A stretch of 64,000 bases of DNA from Paraburkholderia rhizosphaerae. GTDB taxonomy: Bacteria; Pseudomonadota; Gammaproteobacteria; Burkholderiales; Burkholderiaceae. Shown here piece by piece: positions 45,499 to 53,804 of the stretch; the first letter of the stretch is position 1; the number at the start of each line of letters is the position of its first letter. The stretch covers positions 1 through 64,000 of the forward strand of contig NZ_SORE01000005.1 in assembly GCF_004366595.1 (NCBI RefSeq). The letters run 5' to 3'. The translations under genes and the position numbers were made by a program. The notes under the pieces were generated by a model, which was given only the letters and a program-made list of their open reading frames with translations, had not been told where the DNA came from and made no database searches.

Positions 45499-47301
45499 CT
45501 ATCTGGGCACGGGGATCACCCCCGGGAACACATACGCTTGCAGCATTGCGATGATGCCGATCACCGCGGCGCCGGCGATCGAATGAAAAAACACAGTCCT
45601 GAAGATCGGCCCTAACGCAAACGACCGCTCTTTAGGACTGTCATAACAAGCCGCACACGCGACCATGATCGACTGCGCGTCGATCATCTTCCCCATTACC
45701 CCGCCGGTGGAATTCGTCGCGACAATCAGGATCGGGTTCAGGTTTAGCTGCTGCGCGGTGATCCTCTGCAGGCTGCCGAATAGCGCATTGGACGCCGTAT
45801 CGGAGCCGGTCAGGAATACACCGAGCCAACCCAGGTAGGCGGCGAAGAACGGATAAAGAAAACCCGCATGCGTGAACGCAAGGCCAAGCACTGCATCGGT
45901 ACCCGAGTAGCGTGTCAGAAATCCCAGCCCCAGCACTTGACCAATGACCAGCACCGGAATCTTCATCCGCCGCATGGTTTGCACGAACGCATCCTTCCAC
46001 TGCGCGGGGCGCAACTTGAGGATGAATCCAGAAAGCAGCGCCGCGACGAACACCCCAGTCCCGGCGGTCGATAACCAGTTGATCGTAAATTTTGCCGTTT
46101 CCGCCTTCGCGTCGACGGGTGCAACCGGCGGCATCCGCTGTACAAGATTATTGAGCGCGGGCATGTCCCAGACCGGCAGCGACAGCGTGCCGGCGAACTT
46201 CGAACCGAGAAACGTCGTCGAAAAGGTGATGTCCGCGAACAGATTGTTCAGCAGCTTCTTGAACTCCGGCACACCCCATAACGCGCAGCAGGCGATCAGA
46301 ATGACCCACGGCATCCATGCGTAGATCGTTTCGCCGGTCGTGTACGGGTACTTCCATTCGTTCTTGTCCGTGGTGCTTGTCGCGCTTTTCCCTGCTCGCT
46401 CGAGCGCCTCTCGCTCGGAGCGCAGCAGGAACCGGGTTTTCGGATGCCAGACGAAGCGCAGAAAGAGCGCGGTGCAGATCACCGAAAATACGCCCGACAC
46501 GACGTCGGTCATCAAATGCAGCGCGCTGCTTCCCGACGCGAAAAACTGCATCAGCGCGAAAGACAAGCCCGCGCACAACATCGCCGGCCAGACCTCGAAC
46601 ACCTGCTTCCACGTGCCGCCTTCCATCTTGACGAACGTCGCGACCAGCCAGAACGGCACGAGCACCGACACGAACGGCAGTTGCCGGCCCGCCATCGCGG
46701 ACAAGGTGACCTGATCGAGCCCGCTGACGGCGGCCAGCGTCACGATCGGCGTGCCGATTGCGCCCCACGCGACCGGCGCGGTGTTCGCCAGCAGGTTTAG
46801 CACCGCGGCCTGGAACGGTCTGAAGCCGAGGCCCACCATCACGGCCCCCGCGATGGCCACCGGTGTGCCGAAACCCGATGTGCCTTCGATAATCGCGCCG
46901 AACGAGAACGCGATCAGCACGCACTGCAGGCGCCGGTCGAATGAGATGTGAACGATGGACTCTTTCACGATCTCGAACTTGCCGCTCACGACACTCATCG
47001 TGTAGAGGAACATCGCCGCCAGCACGATCCAGATGATGCCAAGAAATCCGGACAGCGTGCCGAGCGCGAACGCCGAAACGGCGGACACGACCGGCATCCG
47101 GAATACCAGACAGGAAATGATGAATGCGGCGACGACCCCGAAGAATGCCGCGTAGGGCGCGGAAATGCCCAGGTGCACATTGCCCTGCGAATCACGATGC
47201 CGGTGCAGCGCAATGAAATAAAGCAGCGTCAGGATCGGGATGGCGGCGGCGATCGTGGAAAGAAACGCGTTGCCCAGCGGGTTATATATCTGGTGGTACA
47301 T
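45499..47301 (-). CDS. lldP: L-lactate permease
   Basis: A 600-residue transporter with many membrane segments. Family motifs are FGAIIEGTSGFGTPVAIAGA, NTAPVAWGAIGTPIVTLA, LARYSGTDAVLGLAFTHAG-like FLTRYSGTDAVLGLAF, GSDTASNALFGSLQ and NSTGGVMGKMIDAQSIMVAC. It takes up L-lactate (and glycolate) with protons. AAGGAAGGGCC precedes the ATG. No lactate dehydrogenase or regulator gene is adjacent. Confidence 0.93.
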   Translation of the reverse strand: MYHQIYNPLGNAFLSTIAAAIPILTLLYFIALHRHRDSQGNVHLGISAPYAAFFGVVAAFIISCLVFRMPVVSAVSAFALGTLSGFLGIIWIVLAAMFLYTMSVVSGKFEIVKESIVHISFDRRLQCVLIAFSFGAIIEGTSGFGTPVAIAGAVMVGLGFRPFQAAVLNLLANTAPVAWGAIGTPIVTLAAVSGLDQVTLSAMAGRQLPFVSVLVPFWLVATFVKMEGGTWKQVFEVWPAMLCAGLSFALMQFFASGSSALHLMTDVVSGVFSVICTALFLRFVWHPKTRFLLRSEREALERAGKSATSTTDKNEWKYPYTTGETIYAWMPWVILIACCALWGVPEFKKLLNNLFADITFSTTFLGSKFAGTLSLPVWDMPALNNLVQRMPPVAPVDAKAETAKFTINWLSTAGTGVFVAALLSGFILKLRPAQWKDAFVQTMRRMKIPVLVIGQVLGLGFLTRYSGTDAVLGLAFTHAGFLYPFFAAYLGWLGVFLTGSDTASNALFGSLQRITAQQLNLNPILIVATNSTGGVMGKMIDAQSIMVACAACYDSPKERSFALGPIFRTVFFHSIAGAAVIGIIAMLQAYVFPGVIPVPR

Positions 47302-47849
47302 GGCCCTTCCTTTTTAGTCTTGGGATGAGGGACTACCGTGCACGTTTTCCCGATGCTTCTTTTCCTATGGCCGGCTGCGCGCGCCATTTATTCGAACGAC
47401 CGTTCGCCATCGACACATGGACTTGAGCGCTAGTGGCGGTAAGCGGCCCACCCTTGCTGACTTTCATAAATGAGACGTACACCTTTCAATTTACCGGTGT
47501 CTTGATGTATAGCGGGGGGCGTCGCCGATTTCAAGTTTTGTGGGTTTCGCGCAATTTTCGTGGTTAGGAGCGGCATGCTCGCGCAAGGTGGAGCTTGATC
47601 TGAAGGTTGACATTCGCGACCAAGTTAATGCGGAAAGATTTCCAACGCTTGTAGTCGGTTGCGCGGCAGAGGCTTTGGGAGTGACAAGACCCGACCATGT
47701 AACCAGAGACGGCTAAAGATTCGCCCGGTAGGGTCGATAACTCGAACTTACTCTGGTCATTTGCATGTTGGGAATTTCGCATGGAGCAGGCGCTCAATGC
47801 CGGCAAGAATGGCACCTGTCTGTCCGGGAGTTCCAGCGCTCCAATCACA
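47302..47849. other. Intergenic region, no gene seen
   Basis: About 550 bases upstream of lldP and of a divergent lipoprotein gene. It should hold both promoters. A short AT-rich part lies near 47460-47510. I find no conserved gene, terminator or RNA. Confidence 0.45.
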
Positions 47850-48386
47850 ATGAAACGTAACGCTCTTTTGCCTCTCGTTGCCATTGCAAGCGTAGGCATT
47901 TTGTCCGGCTGTGCGAGCTCGAGCAGACAGACTGCGGCAATCTATCATCCGGAAACGGAGGCGCGAGTGCGCGTCTACTGGGGCGCAACCACTGAGTTTT
48001 TCTTCAACACGAATTGCATACCGAAGCGCAATGCAAAGCGGATCACCGTATCGCAGCCCGGCCTGTCGAGCCTGACCAACAAAACTGTCGGAATGCCTGT
48101 GCCACCCGACGCCTACCGCTATTTCCATGAGTACATCGTTCCGGCCGAACAGCCGCTGACTGTTCGCGCGAGAATTGTCAGCGTAACGGAGATGGGCAAT
48201 TGGGAGTACGTCAAGAAATTCCAACAGGAGGCCAGCACCTTCGTCCCGCAGCATGGGCACGACTATGAAATTGTCGTGAAACCTATTGAGGGCCGCAGTC
48301 AGATCTTCGCTCGCGAGCTAGTGACAAGCGACACGGAGGTGTCGGCTAAACAGTTCGACATCCCGCCAGCTCGTTCTTGCGAGTAA
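47850..48386 (+). CDS. Hypothetical lipoprotein (178 aa)
   Basis: MKRNALLPLVAIASVGILSGCASSS is a lipoprotein signal with lipobox LSGC. The mature part has VRVYWGATTEFFFNTNC and a beta-rich middle ending PARSCE. The N-terminal 23 residues of the longest frame upstream are discarded because the signal peptide starts at this Met. Family unknown. Confidence 0.65.
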   Translation: MKRNALLPLVAIASVGILSGCASSSRQTAAIYHPETEARVRVYWGATTEFFFNTNCIPKRNAKRITVSQPGLSSLTNKTVGMPVPPDAYRYFHEYIVPAEQPLTVRARIVSVTEMGNWEYVKKFQQEASTFVPQHGHDYEIVVKPIEGRSQIFARELVTSDTEVSAKQFDIPPARSCE

Positions 48387-48627
48387 GACGTCTATCCATC
48401 GGCAACGATTCGCACCGCGTTGTCGAATGCCCGCTTCCGACTGAACGGCAATCGACGCAAATTGCATAAAGCCGGTCGCATCAACAACTCCACGTAAGTC
48501 CCCGCTCCACCCGCAAGCAAGCGCATCTGCGATATCGCGCAGACGCACTTGCTTTGCACAAATCGATGGTTCGGCCACGTCTGACCGATTGCTACCATTT
48601 CGCGCTCAGACAACAGTCATTAGAACA

Positions 48628-50592
48628 ATGAAAACGCCCGAATCGAATCTATTCGCAGTCCGCTCCCGTTTCCGCGTTGGCGCGCTTGGCGCAGCCGTCG
48701 TCAGTCTTATCGCACTCGTGTCGTGTTCCGGCGAAAACGCGACGCCGCAGCAGCAGGCGTCCGCACCCGTGGCAGCCGCGAAACGTCCGAACATCCTCTA
48801 CATCATGGCGGACGACCTCGGTTACTCGGATATTCATGCATTCGGCGGCGAGATCAACACGCCGAACCTCGATGCGCTTGTGCAGTCCGGCCGCATCCTG
48901 ACGAACCATCACACCGGCACGGTCTGCGCGATCACGCGTTCGATGCTGATCTCCGGCACCGATCACCATCTGGTCGGCGAAGGCACGATGGGCGCGCCGT
49001 CCGATGAGCGCAAAGGTCTGCCAGGCTACGAAGGCTATCTGAACGACCGCGCGTTATCGGTCGCGCAACTGCTGAAAGACGGTGGATATCACACGTATAT
49101 GGCGGGCAAGTGGCACATCGGTTCGGGGATTGTCGGCAGCACGACCGGTGGCGGCCAGACCCCGGATCAATGGGGTTTCGAGCGCAGCTATGCGCTGCTC
49201 GGCGGCGCGGCGACCAATCACTTCGCGCATGAACGCGCCGGCTCGAAGAACTACACGGAAGATGGCCAGTACGTGCAGCCTGGCCAGCCCGGTCAACCAG
49301 GCGGCACAGGGGGTAGCCCCGCTGTGTTCTACTCGACCGACTTCTACACGCAACGCCTGATCTCCTACATCGATTCAAACAAGGGAGATGGCAAGCCGTT
49401 CTTCGCGTACGCCGCGTACACCTCGCCACACTGGCCGTTGCAGGTGCCGGAGCCATATCTGCACAACTACGCCGGCAAGTACGACGCCGGCTACGATGCC
49501 ATTCGCGCAGCGCGGATTGCGCGGCAGAAGACGCTTGGCATCATCCCGGCCGACTTCAACCCGTATCCGGGCGCGACCGAGACGCTAGGCGCGTCAGCAG
49601 GCACCACCAGCAACGGCACCGTCAACGCGAAGTACGTCAGCGCCGTGCATAGCGGCGTGCAGGGCTATACGGACTATGGTCCCGGCACCGTGAACAAGTC
49701 GTGGGCGAGCCTGTCCGCGGACGAGAAGAAAGCACAGGCGCGCTATATGGAGATCTATGCCGGTATGGTCGAGAACCTCGATCACAACATCGGCTTGCTG
49801 ATCCAGCATTTGAAGGACATCGGCGAATACGACAACACGTTCATCATGTTCCAGTCGGACAATGGCGCGGAAGGCTGGCCAATCGACTCCGGCGCCGACC
49901 CCACCGCGACCGACACGGCCAACGCCGCCGACCCGGTCTATTCGGCGCTCGGCACCGACAACGGCAAGCAGAATGCGCAGCGTCTGCAGTACGGCCTGCG
50001 TTGGGCCGAAGTCAGCGCGACACCGTTCCGGCTGACGAAAGGCTACTCGGGCGAGGGCGGCGTATCGACACCGCTGATCGTGCACCTGCCCGGCCAGACC
50101 GCGCAGAAGCCAACGTTGAGCGTCTTCACGCACGTCACCGACAACACCGCCACCTTCCTCGCGGTCGCGGGCATCGCACCGCCGACGCAAGCCGCGCCCG
50201 CGCTGATCAACGCGCTGACGGGCGTCGATCAGAACAAGGGAAAGGTGGTCTACAACAACCGCTATGTGTATCCGGTCACAGGGCAATCGCTGTTGCCGGT
50301 GTTGACCGGTCAGTCGAGCGCCGACGTGCATACCGCGTCGTTCGGCGACGAGGCGTACGGCCGCGGTTATCTGCGCAGCGCGGATGGCAAATGGAAAGCG
50401 TTGTGGACCGAGCCGCCGCTCGGACCGGTAGATGGTCACTGGCAGTTGTACGACATGACAGCGGATCGTGGCGAGACGACGGATGTGGCCGCGCAGAATC
50501 CGTCGATCGTCGACGGGCTCGTGCAGCAATGGAACGCCTATATGACGAACGTAGGCGGCGTCGAACCGCTGCGGCCGCGCGGTTACTACTAA
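48628..50592 (+). CDS. Secreted sulfatase-family hydrolase, lipoprotein form, non-consensus active site
   Basis: A 654-residue alkaline-phosphatase-superfamily enzyme. Signal and lipobox: VVSLIALVSC with Cys33. Metal residues appear in NILYIMADDLGYSD (Asp62, Asp63). The formylglycine site is Cys100 in GTVCAITRSML, where the usual Pro or Ala two residues after Cys is Ile. Other sulfatase motifs are TYMAGKWHIG, FQSDNGAEGW and a C-terminal WKALWTEPPLGP. Substrate unknown. A full FGE gene follows, so activation by Cys-to-formylglycine conversion is likely. Inserted segments make it longer than typical 450-550 residue sulfatases. Confidence 0.85.
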   Translation: MKTPESNLFAVRSRFRVGALGAAVVSLIALVSCSGENATPQQQASAPVAAAKRPNILYIMADDLGYSDIHAFGGEINTPNLDALVQSGRILTNHHTGTVCAITRSMLISGTDHHLVGEGTMGAPSDERKGLPGYEGYLNDRALSVAQLLKDGGYHTYMAGKWHIGSGIVGSTTGGGQTPDQWGFERSYALLGGAATNHFAHERAGSKNYTEDGQYVQPGQPGQPGGTGGSPAVFYSTDFYTQRLISYIDSNKGDGKPFFAYAAYTSPHWPLQVPEPYLHNYAGKYDAGYDAIRAARIARQKTLGIIPADFNPYPGATETLGASAGTTSNGTVNAKYVSAVHSGVQGYTDYGPGTVNKSWASLSADEKKAQARYMEIYAGMVENLDHNIGLLIQHLKDIGEYDNTFIMFQSDNGAEGWPIDSGADPTATDTANAADPVYSALGTDNGKQNAQRLQYGLRWAEVSATPFRLTKGYSGEGGVSTPLIVHLPGQTAQKPTLSVFTHVTDNTATFLAVAGIAPPTQAAPALINALTGVDQNKGKVVYNNRYVYPVTGQSLLPVLTGQSSADVHTASFGDEAYGRGYLRSADGKWKALWTEPPLGPVDGHWQLYDMTADRGETTDVAAQNPSIVDGLVQQWNAYMTNVGGVEPLRPRGYY

Positions 50593-50605
50593 GCGAGCGA
50601 TCGTC

Positions 50606-51655
50606 GTGAGTCTCAACGTGAAAATGCTGGCCGCTTATGGCGCGTTGTTTGCCGCTGCGTTCGGAATCGCGATGGCGGCATCGGCAGGGTGGCGCGCCGG
50701 GCATCGTGCATTCGACGATGCCAACCATGGACGGCTTCTCGCGCCGCTCGGCTCGGAGAAGCAATGCGAGCGCTACAGCGGTTTGCCGGTTAACTGGCGC
50801 GACGATCCGAAGGCAGGCATGGTGCATCTGCACGGCGGTGCGTTTATATTCGGCAGCACGCGTGGTTACGAAGATGAGCGACCGGCCGGCGACGGCCGAA
50901 CGACGGTCGGCGGTTTCTGGATCGATCAGACCGACGTGACGAATGCGCAATTCGCGACATTCGTCCGCGCGACCGGATATGTGACGGACGCCGAGAAGCA
51001 GCATGGCGCGGCGGTCTTTCGCACGCCGACGCGCGAACAGATGGACGCTCGCGACTTCGCGTGGTGGACCTGGGTGAAGGGCGCATCGTGGCAGCATCCG
51101 GGTGGGCCAGGCAGCGGTATCGACGGCCTGATGAACCAGCCGGTGACGCTCGTCACGCAAGCCGATGCGCTCGCGTACGCACAGTGGCTCGGCCGCGACC
51201 TGCCGACTGAAGCAGAATGGGAATACGCGGGCAAGGGCGGTGCAGACGGCGCGGACCTCGACGCGGCGCCGCGGGACGCACACGGCAAGCCCACCGCGAA
51301 CTACTGGCAAGGCGCGTTTCCGGTGCTGAACACGAACGAGGACGGGCATACCGGACTGTCGCCGGTCGGTTGTTATGCGTCGAACGGATTCAAGCTGTAC
51401 GACATGATCGGCAATGCATGGGAGTGGACGCGGGACGTATACACCGGCCCGCATCAGTCGCATACGAACGGCGATACAGCGGCTGTTGCGCCGGCGACGC
51501 GTAAGCACGACACGTTGGTGGTGATCAAGGGTGGCTCATTCCTGTGCTCGCGCGATTACTGTGTGCGATACCGCGCGTCTTCCCGCGAGCAGCAGGAGGC
51601 AGATTTGCCGGCATCGCATATCGGCTTCAGGACGATCTTGCGGGACCGTGGATGA
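50606..51655 (+). CDS. Formylglycine-generating enzyme (sulfatase modifier, exported or anchored)
   Basis: A 349-residue SUMF1/FGE protein with an N-terminal hydrophobic anchor (residues about 8-28). Core motifs: GMVHLHGGAFIFGS, FWIDQTDVTNAQFATFV, LPTEAEWEYAGKGG, DMIGNAWEWTRDVYTG, and the active-site Cys314 and Cys319 in GGSFLCSRDYCVRYR. It oxidises the Cys of the sulfatase to formylglycine. The start is GTG at 50606 or ATG at 50624; the anchor suggests it works outside the cytoplasm. It is 13 bases after the sulfatase and overlaps the next gene as ATGA. Confidence 0.92.
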   Translation: MSLNVKMLAAYGALFAAAFGIAMAASAGWRAGHRAFDDANHGRLLAPLGSEKQCERYSGLPVNWRDDPKAGMVHLHGGAFIFGSTRGYEDERPAGDGRTTVGGFWIDQTDVTNAQFATFVRATGYVTDAEKQHGAAVFRTPTREQMDARDFAWWTWVKGASWQHPGGPGSGIDGLMNQPVTLVTQADALAYAQWLGRDLPTEAEWEYAGKGGADGADLDAAPRDAHGKPTANYWQGAFPVLNTNEDGHTGLSPVGCYASNGFKLYDMIGNAWEWTRDVYTGPHQSHTNGDTAAVAPATRKHDTLVVIKGGSFLCSRDYCVRYRASSREQQEADLPASHIGFRTILRDRG

Positions 51656-52452
51656 TGACACTGCGAAGCTTCATCGCTGCGTGGCTCGCGTCGATGGTGG
51701 TCTGCGCGATGTCATCGGGCGTGCAGGCCGCTGCGCCGATCGTGAAAGTCGGTGTGACGCGCGGCACGTACGCGCAAATCATGGGCGAAGTACGACGCGT
51801 GGCGGCGTCGCAAGGCTTGAGCGTTGAAATCGTCGAGTTCGACGACGGCGCGCGGATCGATGCGGCGCTGGCCGCGCGCGATATCGATGCGGCAACTTTC
51901 GAGGACGAACCCGCGCTCGACAAGTCGCGCAAGCGACATGGCTATGCGGTGTCCAGCGTGGCGACGACGGTCACGCTGCCGATGGCGCTTTATTCGCGCA
52001 AGCTGACGAACCTCGCGCAGATCCAGCCGGGTGCGAGCGTCGCGATTCCCGCCGACCGCGACGGCATGGCGCGCGCACTGATCCTGCTGCAAAACTTTAC
52101 CCTGCTGACCTTTGACGACCATGCGGGCCTCCACGCGACGCTGCGCGACGTGACAGGCAACCGTCTGCATCTGAAGCTGCGGGCCATGCCGCGCGAGCAG
52201 CTGGTCGCGTCGCTGAACACGGTGACATTCGCGGTCATCGATAGCGCAAGCGCGCAGCAGGCCGGGTTATATCCGGCTCGCGACAGTATTGGCATCGAGG
52301 ATGCACGTTCGCCGTATGCGGGCGTGTTGACGGTGCGCGATGCGGATCGCGCGCAGCCGTGGGTGGCGCAACTGGTCGCCGCGTACCACTCGAACGATGT
52401 CGCGCATTTCATCCTGACGCGTTATCAGGATTCGGTGCGGCGGCCTTGGTGA
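51652..52452 (+). CDS. NlpA/MetQ-like periplasmic binding protein
   Basis: A 266-residue exported protein (signal peptide ending SSGVQA). The pattern KVGVTRGTYAQIMGEVRRVA, VEIVEFDDGARIDAALAARDIDAATFED and MALYSRKLTNLAQIQPGASVAIPADRDGMARAL fits the NlpA (MetQ) family of ABC substrate-binding proteins. Its ATG overlaps the FGE stop, so it is co-translated with the sulfatase system, perhaps to capture a released product. No permease gene is present. Confidence 0.78.
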   Translation: MMTLRSFIAAWLASMVVCAMSSGVQAAAPIVKVGVTRGTYAQIMGEVRRVAASQGLSVEIVEFDDGARIDAALAARDIDAATFEDEPALDKSRKRHGYAVSSVATTVTLPMALYSRKLTNLAQIQPGASVAIPADRDGMARALILLQNFTLLTFDDHAGLHATLRDVTGNRLHLKLRAMPREQLVASLNTVTFAVIDSASAQQAGLYPARDSIGIEDARSPYAGVLTVRDADRAQPWVAQLVAAYHSNDVAHFILTRYQDSVRRPW

Positions 52453-52466
52453 GCGCGGCGAGCTCG

Positions 52467-53150
52467 TCACCCCTTCGATTTGCGCTTCGCCGGTTGCTTC
52501 ACGCCTTTCGCGTCCTTCGCGCGCGGCGCATTTTCCGCGCTCGGCGCCTGAGTGCCGCCACCACCGAGTTCACCGAGCGCCGACAGCGTTTCCACATACA
52601 CCAGAAAATGCTGCAAATGCTCGGGCGATAGCTCGTTCATCAGCGACAGCGCGCGATACACCAGCCGGCTCGAATTCAGCGGACCCGCATTGCCGGGCAC
52701 CTGCGCGAGCGACTGGCGCAACTGGCGGCCCGCGCTCAGCTTCGACCATATTGCATCAAAGTATCGCAGCATGTCGGCGAGTGTCCCGGCGCCATCGGCG
52801 CGCTCGCTCAATGACGCGGTCAACGCGGCGAGCGAACTGCCGCCGGGCGCGTTCACCGTCGAAGATGCCGACGCTTCCGCTTCTTGCCCGTCACGCATCC
52901 GCCCGACGTCGCCGTCATACGCGGTGATCAACGCCGCGAGCCGCGCGACGAGCCGTCGCCGGAATTCACCGCCCTCCGTCGGCAGTTTCTCGATACGACG
53001 CGCAAGCGCGTCGATCATCGCAAAGCGCAGCGGATTGAGGCGATCCGCACCGGTTTCGCGCCACCGTTCAAGCGTCGCGCGCGCATCGCCGCAACCGGCA
53101 TCATCCGATGCGGATCGACAGACAGGCCGGGTCTCGCGCACGTCGCTCAT
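52467..53150 (-). CDS. DUF2894 protein of a stator-like gene cluster
   Basis: A 227-residue soluble protein. The N-terminal part has ARATLERWRETGADRLNPLRFAM, then IDALARRIEKL and a C-terminal LNSSRLVYRALSLMNELSPEHLQHFLVYVETLSAL before a Lys/Ala tail. This matches the DUF2894 family, which regularly follows an OmpA-like gene in beta-proteobacteria. It starts 6 bases after the OmpA-like gene's stop. It is the last gene of the four-gene block; function unknown. Confidence 0.82.
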   Translation of the reverse strand: MSDVRETRPVCRSASDDAGCGDARATLERWRETGADRLNPLRFAMIDALARRIEKLPTEGGEFRRRLVARLAALITAYDGDVGRMRDGQEAEASASSTVNAPGGSSLAALTASLSERADGAGTLADMLRYFDAIWSKLSAGRQLRQSLAQVPGNAGPLNSSRLVYRALSLMNELSPEHLQHFLVYVETLSALGELGGGGTQAPSAENAPRAKDAKGVKQPAKRKSKG

Positions 53151-53156
53151 CGCATG

Positions 53157-53804
53157 TCACCCCTGCTTGCCGCCATTGCTCGCCGACTGCCGCGGCACCG
53201 GCGCGATTTCGACGCGGCGGTTCTTCGCGCGTCCATCAGCGTCCGCGTTCGAACTGACCGGTTGCTGCGAGCCGAACGCCGCCGCAAATACCGACGACGC
53301 CGGTACGCCTTCGTCGATAAACGCGCGCGTCACGGTCAGCGCGCGCTGCGCCGACAGTTCCCAGTTATCCGCGAAACGCCGGTTGCCCGCGTGCACCTGC
53401 TGGTCGTCGGCGAAACCGCTGACCATCAGGATCTCGTCGTTCACGCGCAGATACGCGGCAAGCGGTCCCGCCAGCGACTTCAGCAACTCGCGCCCCTGCG
53501 GCTGCAACTGGTCCGAGTTCACCGCGAACAACACATTGCCGCTGATGCCGATGCGCCCGTTCACGAGTGTCACGCGCCCCGCCGCGAGCGGCGCGGCCAG
53601 CGCCTGCTCGAGTGCCTGACGCCGCTGCAGGTCTGCCTTGTGCTGCTGCACTTCCTTTTCCAGCCGGCTCGACAGTTCGAATTGCACGCCGATGATGCTG
53701 ACGAGAATCAGCACGAACGCGCCGACCAGCACCGACATCAGATCGCCGAACGCGGCCCAGATCGGCGCGCCCGGCTCGACGCCGACATCGATCTCGTCGC
53801 TCAT
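53157..53804 (-). CDS. MotB/ZorB-like protein with OmpA C-terminal domain
   Basis: A 215-residue inner-membrane protein with one TM segment. WAAFGDLMSVLVGAFVLILV places Asp21 where MotB and ZorB keep their ion-binding Asp. A coiled segment (RLEKEVQQHKADLQRRQALEQAL) then leads to an OmpA peptidoglycan-binding domain: FAVNSDQLQPQGRELL, SGFADDQQV and SAQRALTVTRAFI, ending ADGRAKNRRVEI. It overlaps the stator-A-like gene by 4 bases, so the two are probably one complex. Confidence 0.88.
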   Translation of the reverse strand: MSDEIDVGVEPGAPIWAAFGDLMSVLVGAFVLILVSIIGVQFELSSRLEKEVQQHKADLQRRQALEQALAAPLAAGRVTLVNGRIGISGNVLFAVNSDQLQPQGRELLKSLAGPLAAYLRVNDEILMVSGFADDQQVHAGNRRFADNWELSAQRALTVTRAFIDEGVPASSVFAAAFGSQQPVSSNADADGRAKNRRVEIAPVPRQSASNGGKQG

